Source: an uncultured Bacilli bacterium
GTDB lineage: Bacteria; Bacillota_I; Bacilli_A; RF39; UBA660
DNA length: 64,000 bases
Direction of reading: 5' to 3'
NCBI GenBank assembly: GCA_944332505.1
Contig: CALVKC010000001.1
Coordinates: 186,001 to 250,000, forward strand
Position numbers and translations under genes: made by a program. Positions 54,594 to 62,873 of this stretch are shown in pieces; position 1 is the first letter of the stretch; the number at the start of each line of letters is the position of its first letter. The notes below the pieces were generated by a model that had not been told where the DNA came from, did not search any database, and saw nothing but the letters and a program-made list of their open reading frames with translations.

Positions 54594-56750
54594 ATTATTT
54601 TTAATTCGTTGAACTGGATTAATCATTTTCTTATTAATTCCATCATCAGCACCATAGTCTTTATATTCAATTGATCCGTCTACCATTTTATCATTATTAA
54701 TAAACATTTGTGGCTGTTCCATAAAGAATAAATCAACAAATGATGGAGCAGATTTTCTAAATGTTAATGGACTATAGAACATTTTTTCCAGTTTCTCATT
54801 TAATAAAGAAATAACAACAGATGGATTTTTATCCAACGCTTGTTTCATTGTTAAAATCTGATAATCTGCATTTGGTAAATCCCATCTAGGTTTTTCTAAA
54901 ACATCATCTAATGCTCTAATTTGATTCATTAAGATTACTTCTAGATGAACTGCCTGAATGCTTAAATTTGATCTTATAATTGTATTAATAAATAAATTGA
55001 TTAGTTTATCTTTAGTCATATTTTTAGACTTAGTAACAGAAACCTTATCAATACAATCTTTTACATCCTGTAATGCTTTCATTAAATCATTATTATGCAA
55101 TATAATAAAGAATAATGCTTCATTTTGAATTACGCTAAATGGTATAGAAAATCTACCGTTATCAGGAACTGATTTTTTACGTATAATACCATTCAATGTA
55201 TTAGAAATATAGAATTTATCTTCTGTTTCTGAATATATTCTAATTTCTTCTCCTGAAGGTGTTTTAATATATACTTGAGTAGCATATTCTGTATATACAT
55301 CTTCTTCATCTGATGTATCCTCTCCACCGTCTTCAGAATCCATATCATCAGGATCAATTAATAAACTAAATCCTTTTGTAGGGATTTCAGAATTTAAAGT
55401 AATACAGTTTGAATTTATATCAAAGAAATCTTCAAATTCTTTACACCATTGAATCTTTTTAATTACTGTTTCTAATAAATGCTTAGCTGATAATAATCGC
55501 TGAGTTAATTCTGCTGATAGTTTTTCGGACGCATATCTTCCAGGATTTATATCTTTATTAACATATGCTAATTCACCATAACATTTATAACAGATACCTT
55601 CTCCTCTAGCCGCAGATGCACAAGTGATAGGAGATCTTAATAAAATTGTTTTACCTATCAAATGTTTATCTCTTTTTGCTTTGATTAAATGATCTACTCC
55701 ATTAGGTGTCATTCTATAATATCTAGCATCTATCATTTTTAAGATCTTTTCAGATGTAACTTCCAATTCTATAAAATTAGCAGTATGACAATCATAATGA
55801 GGATCTTGATTTAAACTAGTATCAATATTATTTAATCCTAATAATCGAGCAAAATATCCAGATGTACCAACGTTTTCTTTCTGCAATATCTGTGCAATAC
55901 GAGAAGCATTTGCATCCATATAATAATCATATGGGTCAGAAATACCTCCAGTAATAAAAGATGTTTTAATAGCATGAGGGAAAATACCACCTTCATTATT
56001 TGGTTTAGTACCTTCTACTACTGCAAATTCCCTAAACTGTTTTGGGTTTACACCTTCTCCTATAGCCAATGGTATAGCTAAACAATGTTCATAGTCTTTA
56101 CCATATGGATTTTTAATTTTTGTTGTGTTCATAATTTCTATCATTTTATTAGCATTTTTGTTTCCAACAAGTTTTACATCTTCTAATGGAACATTTTCTA
56201 AATCAGGATGCATTAAATCATAGAATTCAGGATTTTGTTTCATTAAAGAATAGAAATCTTCTAGGTTAAATGTATTAGCTAAATAGAATGAGAAATTATC
56301 TATTTTAGAAATCTCTGTTAAACAATCAGAAATAATTCCATTCAATTGAGTATTTGGAATTGTTCTTTTATTTACTTCTATACAGAATTCATCAATGAAT
56401 TCTTTTAATTCTTTTTTAGTAATATATTTAGTAAAGAATAAATGTTTTGGTTGAATAGGTTGATTTGTATATATTAATAACCTCCACATAATTAAATTAA
56501 ACCAAAGATCAAATGGAGTTAAATGTATTGTAATTTTATCTCCAAATGATACATTAATTTTATAATTCTGAACTAAATCTGTTTCGATACCATCTAATAA
56601 TACATTATGTAATGAATGAAAATAATCATTCCATGTATTTATATTAATATCATTAGTATTAATATAGGTTGGTCTATATTCTGGAATGTTAACAAATATT
56701 CCGTAATTTTGATAATTGACTAAACCGTTAGCCTCTAAATTAAATTTCAT
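54579..56750 (-). CDS. RNA polymerase beta' subunit, C-terminal part
   Basis: 723 aa. Landmarks: KTSFITGGISDPYDYYMDAN (~260-280) and NVGTSGYFARLLG (~288-300) match the trigger-loop/bridge-helix region of beta'; CASAARGEGICYKCYGELA (~375-395) is the Zn site; LSAELTQRLLSAKHLLET (~405-425) matches the conserved helix before the jaw. An acidic insertion (DPDDMDSEDGGEDTSDEED) follows. It lacks NADFDGD, which lies in the separate beta'-N protein. C-terminus MINPVQRIKNNESED carries the recurrent motif. It has an early-type promoter (56781), which would suit the non-virion polymerase; whether it pairs with 15733-17759 is unknown. Confidence 0.88.
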   Translation of the reverse strand: MKFNLEANGLVNYQNYGIFVNIPEYRPTYINTNDININTWNDYFHSLHNVLLDGIETDLVQNYKINVSFGDKITIHLTPFDLWFNLIMWRLLIYTNQPIQPKHLFFTKYITKKELKEFIDEFCIEVNKRTIPNTQLNGIISDCLTEISKIDNFSFYLANTFNLEDFYSLMKQNPEFYDLMHPDLENVPLEDVKLVGNKNANKMIEIMNTTKIKNPYGKDYEHCLAIPLAIGEGVNPKQFREFAVVEGTKPNNEGGIFPHAIKTSFITGGISDPYDYYMDANASRIAQILQKENVGTSGYFARLLGLNNIDTSLNQDPHYDCHTANFIELEVTSEKILKMIDARYYRMTPNGVDHLIKAKRDKHLIGKTILLRSPITCASAARGEGICYKCYGELAYVNKDINPGRYASEKLSAELTQRLLSAKHLLETVIKKIQWCKEFEDFFDINSNCITLNSEIPTKGFSLLIDPDDMDSEDGGEDTSDEEDVYTEYATQVYIKTPSGEEIRIYSETEDKFYISNTLNGIIRKKSVPDNGRFSIPFSVIQNEALFFIILHNNDLMKALQDVKDCIDKVSVTKSKNMTKDKLINLFINTIIRSNLSIQAVHLEVILMNQIRALDDVLEKPRWDLPNADYQILTMKQALDKNPSVVISLLNEKLEKMFYSPLTFRKSAPSFVDLFFMEQPQMFINNDKMVDGSIEYKDYGADDGINKKMINPVQRIKNNESED

Positions 56751-56780
56751 TTTTTGTTCCTCCTATTTCATTATCAAATA

Positions 56781-56795
56781 TATAATATATATTTG
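56781..56795 (-). promoter_or_regulatory. Phage promoter, TATATTATA core
   Basis: CAAATATATATTATA, 31 bp before the RNAP beta'-C start. Confidence 0.55.
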
Positions 56796-56802
56796 AATTT
56801 TT

Positions 56803-57489
56803 TTATAATGATATATATGACAATATAGATTTTTGTATTGATTCTATTGAATATACTTCTCCTATTTCATTATTAATTTTATAAGTAAATATTGGTCCTA
56901 AGTTTTTATGTATAATATTTTTATTTTTATTATGATCAATAAATTTTATATTATCATAAATTAAACGTTGGAATTCAATATTTTCATTTTGATCTCTTTT
57001 ATTATCATCATTATTATATCTTTTATTTAATAATTTATCTGAGACTTCTGGATCAGCATAAAATATTATAGTTAAATCAGGTACCGGTAATTTTAATGCT
57101 TCGTTTTCTACAATACCCATAAAATCAATATATAATAATTTATCTTCTTTGGTTTCAAAATTTTGAATTTCATATAAAGTATTAGATATAGTATATCTAT
57201 CCATAATAATAATATAACCATCTTCATATTTATCTTTTAATTCTCTTATATAAGATATTCCTCTATCTAAAGAATAAAATAATGAAGAAATATATGGATT
57301 TTTTATATCATTAAATTCCCCATTCAATAGTTTTTTAACAAAATATGATGAATCACTATCATAATTAGGAAAAGAAAATAAACATACTTTATCAGTATAT
57401 TTTTTAAAATTTTCAAATAATAATTTAGCTTGTGTGTTTTTTCCTGTTCCGTCCATTCCATCAATTACGATTATTTTTCCTTTGTTCAT
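56803..57489 (-). CDS. tmk: Thymidylate kinase
   Basis: 228 aa. P-loop DGMDGTGKNTQ (10-20), then IIIMDRYTISNTLY with the DR motif, and a lid-like KRYNNDDNKRDQNENIEF. Phosphorylates dTMP (or dUMP) to the diphosphate. AAGGAGG site. Fits the dCTP deaminase and FolD genes as a pyrimidine set. Confidence 0.85.
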   Translation of the reverse strand: MNKGKIIVIDGMDGTGKNTQAKLLFENFKKYTDKVCLFSFPNYDSDSSYFVKKLLNGEFNDIKNPYISSLFYSLDRGISYIRELKDKYEDGYIIIMDRYTISNTLYEIQNFETKEDKLLYIDFMGIVENEALKLPVPDLTIIFYADPEVSDKLLNKRYNNDDNKRDQNENIEFQRLIYDNIKFIDHNKNKNIIHKNLGPIFTYKINNEIGEVYSIESIQKSILSYISL

Positions 57490-57546
57490 AAAAATCCTCC
57501 TTATTCTTATTTATACGTTTAAGATCAAATAAAAAGCAAAAAATAT

Positions 57547-57569
57547 AAGGATAGCCTATGGCTATCCTT
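57547..57569 (-). terminator. Hairpin terminator
   Basis: AAGGATAGCCT inverted repeat, minus-strand ATATTTTTTG tail, behind the virion-like gene at 57574. Confidence 0.75.
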
Positions 57570-57573
57570 AATT

Positions 57574-58023
57574 TTACTTTTCACGAGTTTTTGTTAAATC
57601 AGAAACTTTTAATAGTTTAGCTGCTGGGTGTTTCAAATAATCTTTTTGAGACTGTTTAGCAACACGCTGAGCTTTTACGCCATATTTCTTTAAAATCTTT
57701 TCTTTGTACATTTTCTTCATGTTCAAAGCTTTTACTAGTTTTCCCCAAAGTGGATCATTAGCATCTTTAGCTAACTGATAAGCAGCAGCTGAAGTTCTAC
57801 GTTCCATATCATCCTTCTTATTTAGACGAATAATAGTTTTACGGCTAATCTTTCCTTTAGCTTCAAGGATAGCAGCTTCTTCTGATTCAGCAATTGCCTT
57901 GCGATCTTCTTCTGGTAGAGATGCCAATTCCATGAATAAACAAGTTTCATTATAAGCATCCATATCAAATTCTTCATCTAGCATGATATCATCATTATCA
58001 TGTGTATTTGCAAAAAATGGCAT
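57574..58023 (-). CDS. Abundant virion-type protein, 149 aa
   Basis: Acidic N-terminus (DNDDIMLDEEFDMDAY), then ALA-rich AIAESEEAAILEAKG and a long basic helical part (KKMYKEKILKKYGVKAQRVA). The coding sequence has higher GC, like the capsid gene, and AAAGGAGG. I recall similar proteins among virion proteins of Bacillus jumbo phages; AESE/LEAK could be a prohead-protease cleavage site. Confidence 0.65.
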   Translation of the reverse strand: MPFFANTHDNDDIMLDEEFDMDAYNETCLFMELASLPEEDRKAIAESEEAAILEAKGKISRKTIIRLNKKDDMERRTSAAAYQLAKDANDPLWGKLVKALNMKKMYKEKILKKYGVKAQRVAKQSQKDYLKHPAAKLLKVSDLTKTREK

Positions 58024-58074
58024 ATTTATTTCCTCCTTTTATTTAATTACTTTTATGTTTTCGAAAATATTAAT

Positions 58075-58455
58075 CTAATTATACCTTTTTGCGTATTTTA
58101 GATTATCTGGATGTTTGTATCCTTCTGGTTTATTATAATAAAAATCTATAATATCATAAAATAGTTTATGTAATCCAATATTTAAATAATCTACGTTTAT
58201 GTAACTCGATACGATAAATGGAGTAAATACTTCACATGATAATTCTATTATAGTTCTAAAATACGTATCAGGTATTGCAATTACTTTATTTCCTAATAAA
58301 AATATTTTACTATTGCTTTTAATTGTATCTTCTAATTCATCTTTAAAAAAGTTTTCAAAATATTCTTCTCCAGAATGGTCTCCAAATTTAATATAATTAG
58401 ATCCAGGATTAATATAGTTTAATTCAGTAAATGTTATTATTTTATTATTTTTCAT
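58075..58455 (-). CDS. Hypothetical protein, 126 aa
   Basis: Start at ATG 58455 (MKNNKIIT), 9 nt after AAGGAG; the frame upstream to 58494 is a Phe/Leu run over a terminator. No recognised family. Confidence 0.6.
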   Translation of the reverse strand: MKNNKIITFTELNYINPGSNYIKFGDHSGEEYFENFFKDELEDTIKSNSKIFLLGNKVIAIPDTYFRTIIELSCEVFTPFIVSSYINVDYLNIGLHKLFYDIIDFYYNKPEGYKHPDNLKYAKRYN

Positions 58456-58484
58456 AATCATATTCTCCTTTATAAAAAAAAATA

Positions 58485-58505
58485 AAAAGAGCAAGAGCTC
58501 TTTTT
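58485..58505 (-). terminator. Hairpin terminator
   Basis: AAAAAGAGC/GCTCTTTTT behind the polymerase gene; minus-strand TTTTTATTTTTTTT tail. Confidence 0.75.
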
Positions 58506-58506
58506 A

Positions 58507-60615
58507 TTATAATTGTATTATATTTGTATAATTAATACTTCCTTTATCCATTCTAGAAATTCCAATTGTTTCTATAGGGAAAGGTGTTAAATTATCATTT
58601 ACGATAGTATTAAAGTCAATATAATTAAATAACCAATCAGGTATTTGAACATCTGGTGGTAAACTTATGGCTTTTATACCATCTTTAAATGAAGTTATAT
58701 TTAAAATATCTAATAAAGCATTATATATATCTGGATGAGTTTCTTTTAATGGTTCAATATTATTTCTATTAATATTAATTTTAAGAATATCTACAGCACT
58801 TCTTTCATCCATATTAATACCTGGCATATAATCATATTTAATCTTATTATATACCAATGCCCCTCTTACTGATTGAATTCTCATAGGATCATCATAGCTA
58901 TTCATAGATTTCATTACAGCAGGTTTCAAATAAACACGTTCTCCAGATTTGATAGATTTATGAATTTTATTTTCAACTTCTTGTAATCTTTCTATTACTT
59001 TTACTTGATCTATATTTCTACTATTAAGAATATCATCATATAAAATATGTTTTAAATCTTGTTGAGTTTGTTTAGCTAGTGAAGATTTCATTAACTCTAG
59101 TCCCATTACTGCCATAGAAGCATCCATATTTTGAGGAACCATATTTCCTTCTTGAATTTCTTGGATATCTGCATAATGTTTCTTTCCTTCACATACAGCA
59201 GCTCGTTTAAATAAGAATTCATTTTTCTGTATCATTAGACATTTTCTATTAGATCCAGGAACTCCTAATGAATTAGAATTCATACAATATTTTTCCATAT
59301 ATTCTAAAATTAATCTACTACAAATATTTGCAATAATATTAATAATAGAATATCTTAAATTATCTTGTGGTATCATAACAACAGGACAAATTAATCTTTC
59401 TTTTTGAACTGTTTCTTCAGAATAAGATTCTAAATCTAATTTATCTTCAGTAGTTCCAACTTTCATCATTTTATCGGAACCATTAATAAATGAATCAATA
59501 GAATATTCTGTATTTTTAATCTTCATTGGAACATCATATGTTTTACTTAAAATATATCTATACCATGCATCAAAACTAACAATAGTTGAGTCAGTATCAA
59601 TAATAATAGATACATTTCTTTGCATATTTTCAGCTCGTCCTAATTTATCAATAACTTGATGAGAATAATATACATATTCTCTTACCATTTTATAAACTTC
59701 ATCCATAGATGCTTTAATTTCTTCTGGAATTTTATTTGGATTTAAGAATGGAGCATCTAATTCTTTAAGTATAAATCTAATAGATTTTGTCATAACTTTA
59801 TTATCAAAGAAATGATATAAGTTATTTTTATAGAATAATCGATTTATATCTTCTTGAGAAATTTTTAATAGTATATCCCAAACTATTTCTAAATCTTTTT
59901 CGGATGGAACATATCCGTTAAATCCGCATGTAGTAATTAATTTATAAAAACATTCAGCTCTTGTAATATTTCTATCTAAAATAACATTATCATCAAATAT
60001 TCTTTCTTCGCATAACACATTATCTATAAAAGTTATTAATTCGTTTAAACTACCAAATTTAACATTGTTCGATAAGAAAGCTTCAAAGAATAAAATAGAT
60101 GATGAAATCGCAGATCGTCCTTGTGTAGTAGTAGATTCTGCAGTAAATAAATTATATAAGATGCATGAATACTGACCTTGTGCACCATATAATGCATTTG
60201 CATTTCGCTTTTCTAGTAACTGCTGAAGGTTCCAATATTGGAACTCTTCTGTACCTTTTGGATATTTAAACATTGTATTTTTAGCTATACTTCGTGAATC
60301 TAGAAATTCTTCAATAACTTTATAAATTAAATTAACAGAATTTTCATGTCTTTGAAACATTACGCCAGAAGCTGCTAAAATAGGTTTCTTATTTTCTATA
60401 TAATCACAAGTATCTAATAAGGTCAAATCTACAACCTTCTTTTTATAATTATTCTCTATTTGCACTTGATTATCTTTAAATCTTTTTTGTATAGAATAAT
60501 CTATTGCATCATTTAATATATTAAATGGTAAATCACCTCTACTAATCGATGACATTCTTAATGCCACATCTTTATAATGATTTATTGTAGGGCTATTTTT
60601 TAATTTTATATCCAT
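58507..60615 (-). CDS. Family B DNA polymerase, C-terminal half (fingers-palm-thumb)
   Basis: 702 aa. LEKRNANALYGAQGQYS (134-150) is motif B (KxxxNSxYG), SIIIDTDSTIVSFD (336-349) is motif C with the two catalytic Asp. ILAASGVMFQRH (79-90) matches the fingers entry. Motif A (DxxSLYPS) and the exonuclease domain, which should lie upstream, are absent: the start at 60615 has a strong AAGGAGG, so the enzyme is probably split and the N-terminal half is encoded outside the window. Residues 408-412 read LICPV. Thumb domain to the end. Confidence 0.75.
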   Translation of the reverse strand: MDIKLKNSPTINHYKDVALRMSSISRGDLPFNILNDAIDYSIQKRFKDNQVQIENNYKKKVVDLTLLDTCDYIENKKPILAASGVMFQRHENSVNLIYKVIEEFLDSRSIAKNTMFKYPKGTEEFQYWNLQQLLEKRNANALYGAQGQYSCILYNLFTAESTTTQGRSAISSSILFFEAFLSNNVKFGSLNELITFIDNVLCEERIFDDNVILDRNITRAECFYKLITTCGFNGYVPSEKDLEIVWDILLKISQEDINRLFYKNNLYHFFDNKVMTKSIRFILKELDAPFLNPNKIPEEIKASMDEVYKMVREYVYYSHQVIDKLGRAENMQRNVSIIIDTDSTIVSFDAWYRYILSKTYDVPMKIKNTEYSIDSFINGSDKMMKVGTTEDKLDLESYSEETVQKERLICPVVMIPQDNLRYSIINIIANICSRLILEYMEKYCMNSNSLGVPGSNRKCLMIQKNEFLFKRAAVCEGKKHYADIQEIQEGNMVPQNMDASMAVMGLELMKSSLAKQTQQDLKHILYDDILNSRNIDQVKVIERLQEVENKIHKSIKSGERVYLKPAVMKSMNSYDDPMRIQSVRGALVYNKIKYDYMPGINMDERSAVDILKININRNNIEPLKETHPDIYNALLDILNITSFKDGIKAISLPPDVQIPDWLFNYIDFNTIVNDNLTPFPIETIGISRMDKGSINYTNIIQL

Positions 60616-60630
60616 AATTAAAAATCCTCC

Positions 60631-60807
60631 TTAGATTATTTTACCTCTATAATCTTTGTCATAAGTTTTAAAACATCTACCATTAAAAGTATATACTTTA
60701 TTACTATTTTCTAATTTAAATTCCATTTTAAAAGAATTATCTTCTTTTTGAAATGCTTTATTTTTAATATTTTTATAAATATTAATTAATTTAGTTTTTA
60801 TGCTCAT
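60631..60807 (-). CDS. Small basic protein, 58 aa
   Basis: MSIKTKLINIYKNIKNKAFQ to KTYDKDYRGKII; ATG 60807 after GGAGA. It precedes the polymerase gene by 15 bp and shares its promoter (60835). Could be a small polymerase-associated protein. Confidence 0.6.
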   Translation of the reverse strand: MSIKTKLINIYKNIKNKAFQKEDNSFKMEFKLENSNKVYTFNGRCFKTYDKDYRGKII

Positions 60808-60834
60808 ATATTATATTCTCCTTTTATTCATTTG

Positions 60835-60849
60835 TATAATATATAATCA
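60835..60849 (-). promoter_or_regulatory. Phage promoter, TATATTATA core
   Basis: TGATTATATATTATA before the 58-aa and DNA polymerase genes. Confidence 0.6.
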
Positions 60850-60860
60850 AAACAAAAAAT

Positions 60861-60886
60861 AAACCTATGGAAATATCCATAGGTTT
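60861..60886 (-). terminator. Hairpin terminator
   Basis: AAACCTATGGAAA inverted repeat, minus-strand TTTATTTTTTG tail; behind the gene at 60888. Confidence 0.75.
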
Positions 60887-60887
60887 T

Positions 60888-61376
60888 CTATTCAATTTTT
60901 AATAAATCTTTAAGTTTTTCATTAATAGAATGGTAATGCTGATCTGTATAATTTTGACAAAATTTAATATCATTAATTAGAATATCATTTATATTATTTA
61001 ATTTATTTATAATATAATCTATAATTTTAATATCTAAAAAATCTATATCTTCTTTGTTTAAATGTAATTCATCATTTTCATTATCTGAAGGTAAAAATGT
61101 TATACTATCTAAATTATTATATTCAGTAGATATATAAAATTTAGGATATTCATCTATAATACTACTTTTTATTTTATGAATAATTATTGTTGAATTTTTA
61201 TTCCTTGTATCATACAAAATATATTTACTTATATTGTTATGATGCAATAACAATTCATTGACATTCTTATTTTTATGTATAATCGGATATGCTTTCATCA
61301 CTATATTATCATATTTAATTATGTTAAAAGATATATTACTAATAATTTTATTTATAGATTGTAATTTATTATCCAT
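60888..61376 (-). CDS. Hypothetical protein, 162 aa
   Basis: Asn/Ile/Lys-rich, mixed fold; starts 3 bp after the FolD stop, so cotranscribed. Not recognised. Confidence 0.65.
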   Translation of the reverse strand: MDNKLQSINKIISNISFNIIKYDNIVMKAYPIIHKNKNVNELLLHHNNISKYILYDTRNKNSTIIIHKIKSSIIDEYPKFYISTEYNNLDSITFLPSDNENDELHLNKEDIDFLDIKIIDYIINKLNNINDILINDIKFCQNYTDQHYHSINEKLKDLLKIE

Positions 61377-61378
61377 TA

Positions 61379-62353
61379 TTAATCTCCATTTTTAAATTCA
61401 CATTCGTATTCTTTATCAAAACCATTTATACAAGCTTCAGAAATTTGTAAATTATTGCAATAATGCCATATAAAATCAAATTGATTTTTGTAAGCAATAT
61501 AAATATTATCAATTAATTCAGCTACTGTCATAGGACCTACTCCACCTGGTACTGGTGTATATTGCCATTTGATTCTATCGCAATATAGTTCTGAATTTTT
61601 TACAAATTCTTTACTTAGATCACCACATAATTTTCCTTGTTTATTTCTACTAATTCCAGCATCAATAATAATTAAATCTTTAGAACCATAGAAATATCTA
61701 TCTGTAAAATATTCTGGTAGACCTGTTGCTAAAACTACAATATCGCTATTACCAGTAAATTCTTCTAACGATTTAGTTTTAGAATGACATAATGTAACAG
61801 TAGCATTTTTTTCTTGTAATAATTGTGCTACGGGTTTTCCTACAATATTACTTCTTCCTACAACTGTTACTTTTTTACCTTCTAAATCTGTAACAGATTC
61901 TAATAATCTAATAATTCCTTTTGCAGTACAAGGTAATAATCTTCTTTCTTCTTTCATTCCTAATTGAAGCATTCCTGCTTGAGTTTTTGTAAATCCATCC
62001 ACATCTTTTTTAGGATCAATAGCTTCTATAACATTTTTTTCATTTATATGCTTAGGTAATGGTAATTGTACTAAAATACCTGTAACAGTAGGCGTCAGTG
62101 ATAATTTTTCAATCACTTCTATTAATTTTTCCTCAGGTACTTCTTCCTTATAATGGTAATGACTAAATTTAATTCCAACTTCTTCACATGCTTTTTTCTT
62201 ATTTCTAATATAAACTTCTGAAGCAGGATCATCTCCTACTTGAATTACTACTAAATGTGGTTTAGTGATAGATTTAAATCTATCATCTTGTAATTTTTCT
62301 TTTACTTCTTCTCTTACTTGTTTAGCTAATGCTTTACCATCAATTATCTTCAT
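61379..62353 (-). CDS. folD: FolD: methylenetetrahydrofolate dehydrogenase/cyclohydrolase
   Basis: 324 aa. Full FolD: active-site Tyr 48 and Lys 52 in VYIRNKKKAC, VDGFTKTQAG, PCTAKG, nucleotide-binding VGRSNIVGKPVA, IIDAGISRN, and PVPGGVGPMTVAEL. It interconverts 5,10-methylene- and 10-formyl-THF using NADP, feeding one-carbon units for thymidylate or formyl-Met. A ~35-residue tail beyond the bacterial length. It is rare in phages. Overlaps the Cys-rich gene by 14 bp. Confidence 0.92.
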   Translation of the reverse strand: MKIIDGKALAKQVREEVKEKLQDDRFKSITKPHLVVIQVGDDPASEVYIRNKKKACEEVGIKFSHYHYKEEVPEEKLIEVIEKLSLTPTVTGILVQLPLPKHINEKNVIEAIDPKKDVDGFTKTQAGMLQLGMKEERRLLPCTAKGIIRLLESVTDLEGKKVTVVGRSNIVGKPVAQLLQEKNATVTLCHSKTKSLEEFTGNSDIVVLATGLPEYFTDRYFYGSKDLIIIDAGISRNKQGKLCGDLSKEFVKNSELYCDRIKWQYTPVPGGVGPMTVAELIDNIYIAYKNQFDFIWHYCNNLQISEACINGFDKEYECEFKNGD

Positions 62354-62531
62354 TATATTCTATCTCCTTTAACGGGCAATATTCATGCTTCGTAGCAAAT
62401 TCTAGTTCAGTTTCTACAATATAATCAGTTAATTTACAACGAGGATCATATTGATTAATATTTAAAAATGGGCATCGTGAACATTTTTCAGGTAAAATAA
62501 AATCTTCTGTGTCTATTAATACTTTGCTCAT
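62340..62531 (-). CDS. Small Cys-rich zinc-binding protein, 63 aa
   Basis: CSRCPFLN...CKL...YCPL gives four Cys with His near (HEYCP), a zinc-ribbon or treble-clef type. Overlaps folD; ribosome site AGGAGAA. Unknown function. Confidence 0.65.
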   Translation of the reverse strand: MSKVLIDTEDFILPEKCSRCPFLNINQYDPRCKLTDYIVETELEFATKHEYCPLKEIEYNEDN

Positions 62532-62544
62532 AATAATTCTCCTA

Positions 62545-62802
62545 TTATTCTACAATATACCAATCTTCTGATAGGCAATCATTTACACTAGGAACCCATG
62601 TACTTACAGTATTATTTACATTTTTAATAGCAAAATATGGATTATATGGAACCATATCACCAAACTCTTTTCTAGCAACCTCAGTACATGCTTTATAACT
62701 ATTAGCAGGAATATAGTAAACATACATTCCTTTACCATTCCATCCTTTTCTTGCAATTCTTTTTCCTTCTTTTACAGCTTCTAAGGCTTTCCCGAAATTC
62801 AT
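62545..62802 (-). CDS. tad2: DUF2829 protein, Tad2-like Thoeris anti-defence candidate
   Basis: 85 aa, the usual family length. MNFGKALEAVKEGKRIARKG, WNGKGMYVYYIP and the end NDCLSEDWYIVE are the DUF2829 landmarks. Family member Tad2 sequesters the cyclic ADP-ribose signal made by Thoeris ThsB and blocks that defence. AGGAGG before the ATG. Whether this copy binds gcADPR is not shown. Confidence 0.8.
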   Translation of the reverse strand: MNFGKALEAVKEGKRIARKGWNGKGMYVYYIPANSYKACTEVARKEFGDMVPYNPYFAIKNVNNTVSTWVPSVNDCLSEDWYIVE

Positions 62803-62851
62803 ATATAATACCTCCTTATAATATTTAATTGTCTTACAATAGATAAAAAAT

Positions 62852-62873
62852 AAAAAGAGTATAAACTCTTTTT
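62852..62873 (-). terminator. Hairpin terminator
   Basis: AAAAAGAGT/ACTCTTTTT with minus-strand TTTTTATTTTTTAT tail, behind the gene ending at 62872. Confidence 0.7.

Noticed and set aside
58507..60615. RNA polymerase beta subunit
   Set aside because: NALYG and DTDS motifs with their spacing fit family B DNA polymerase.
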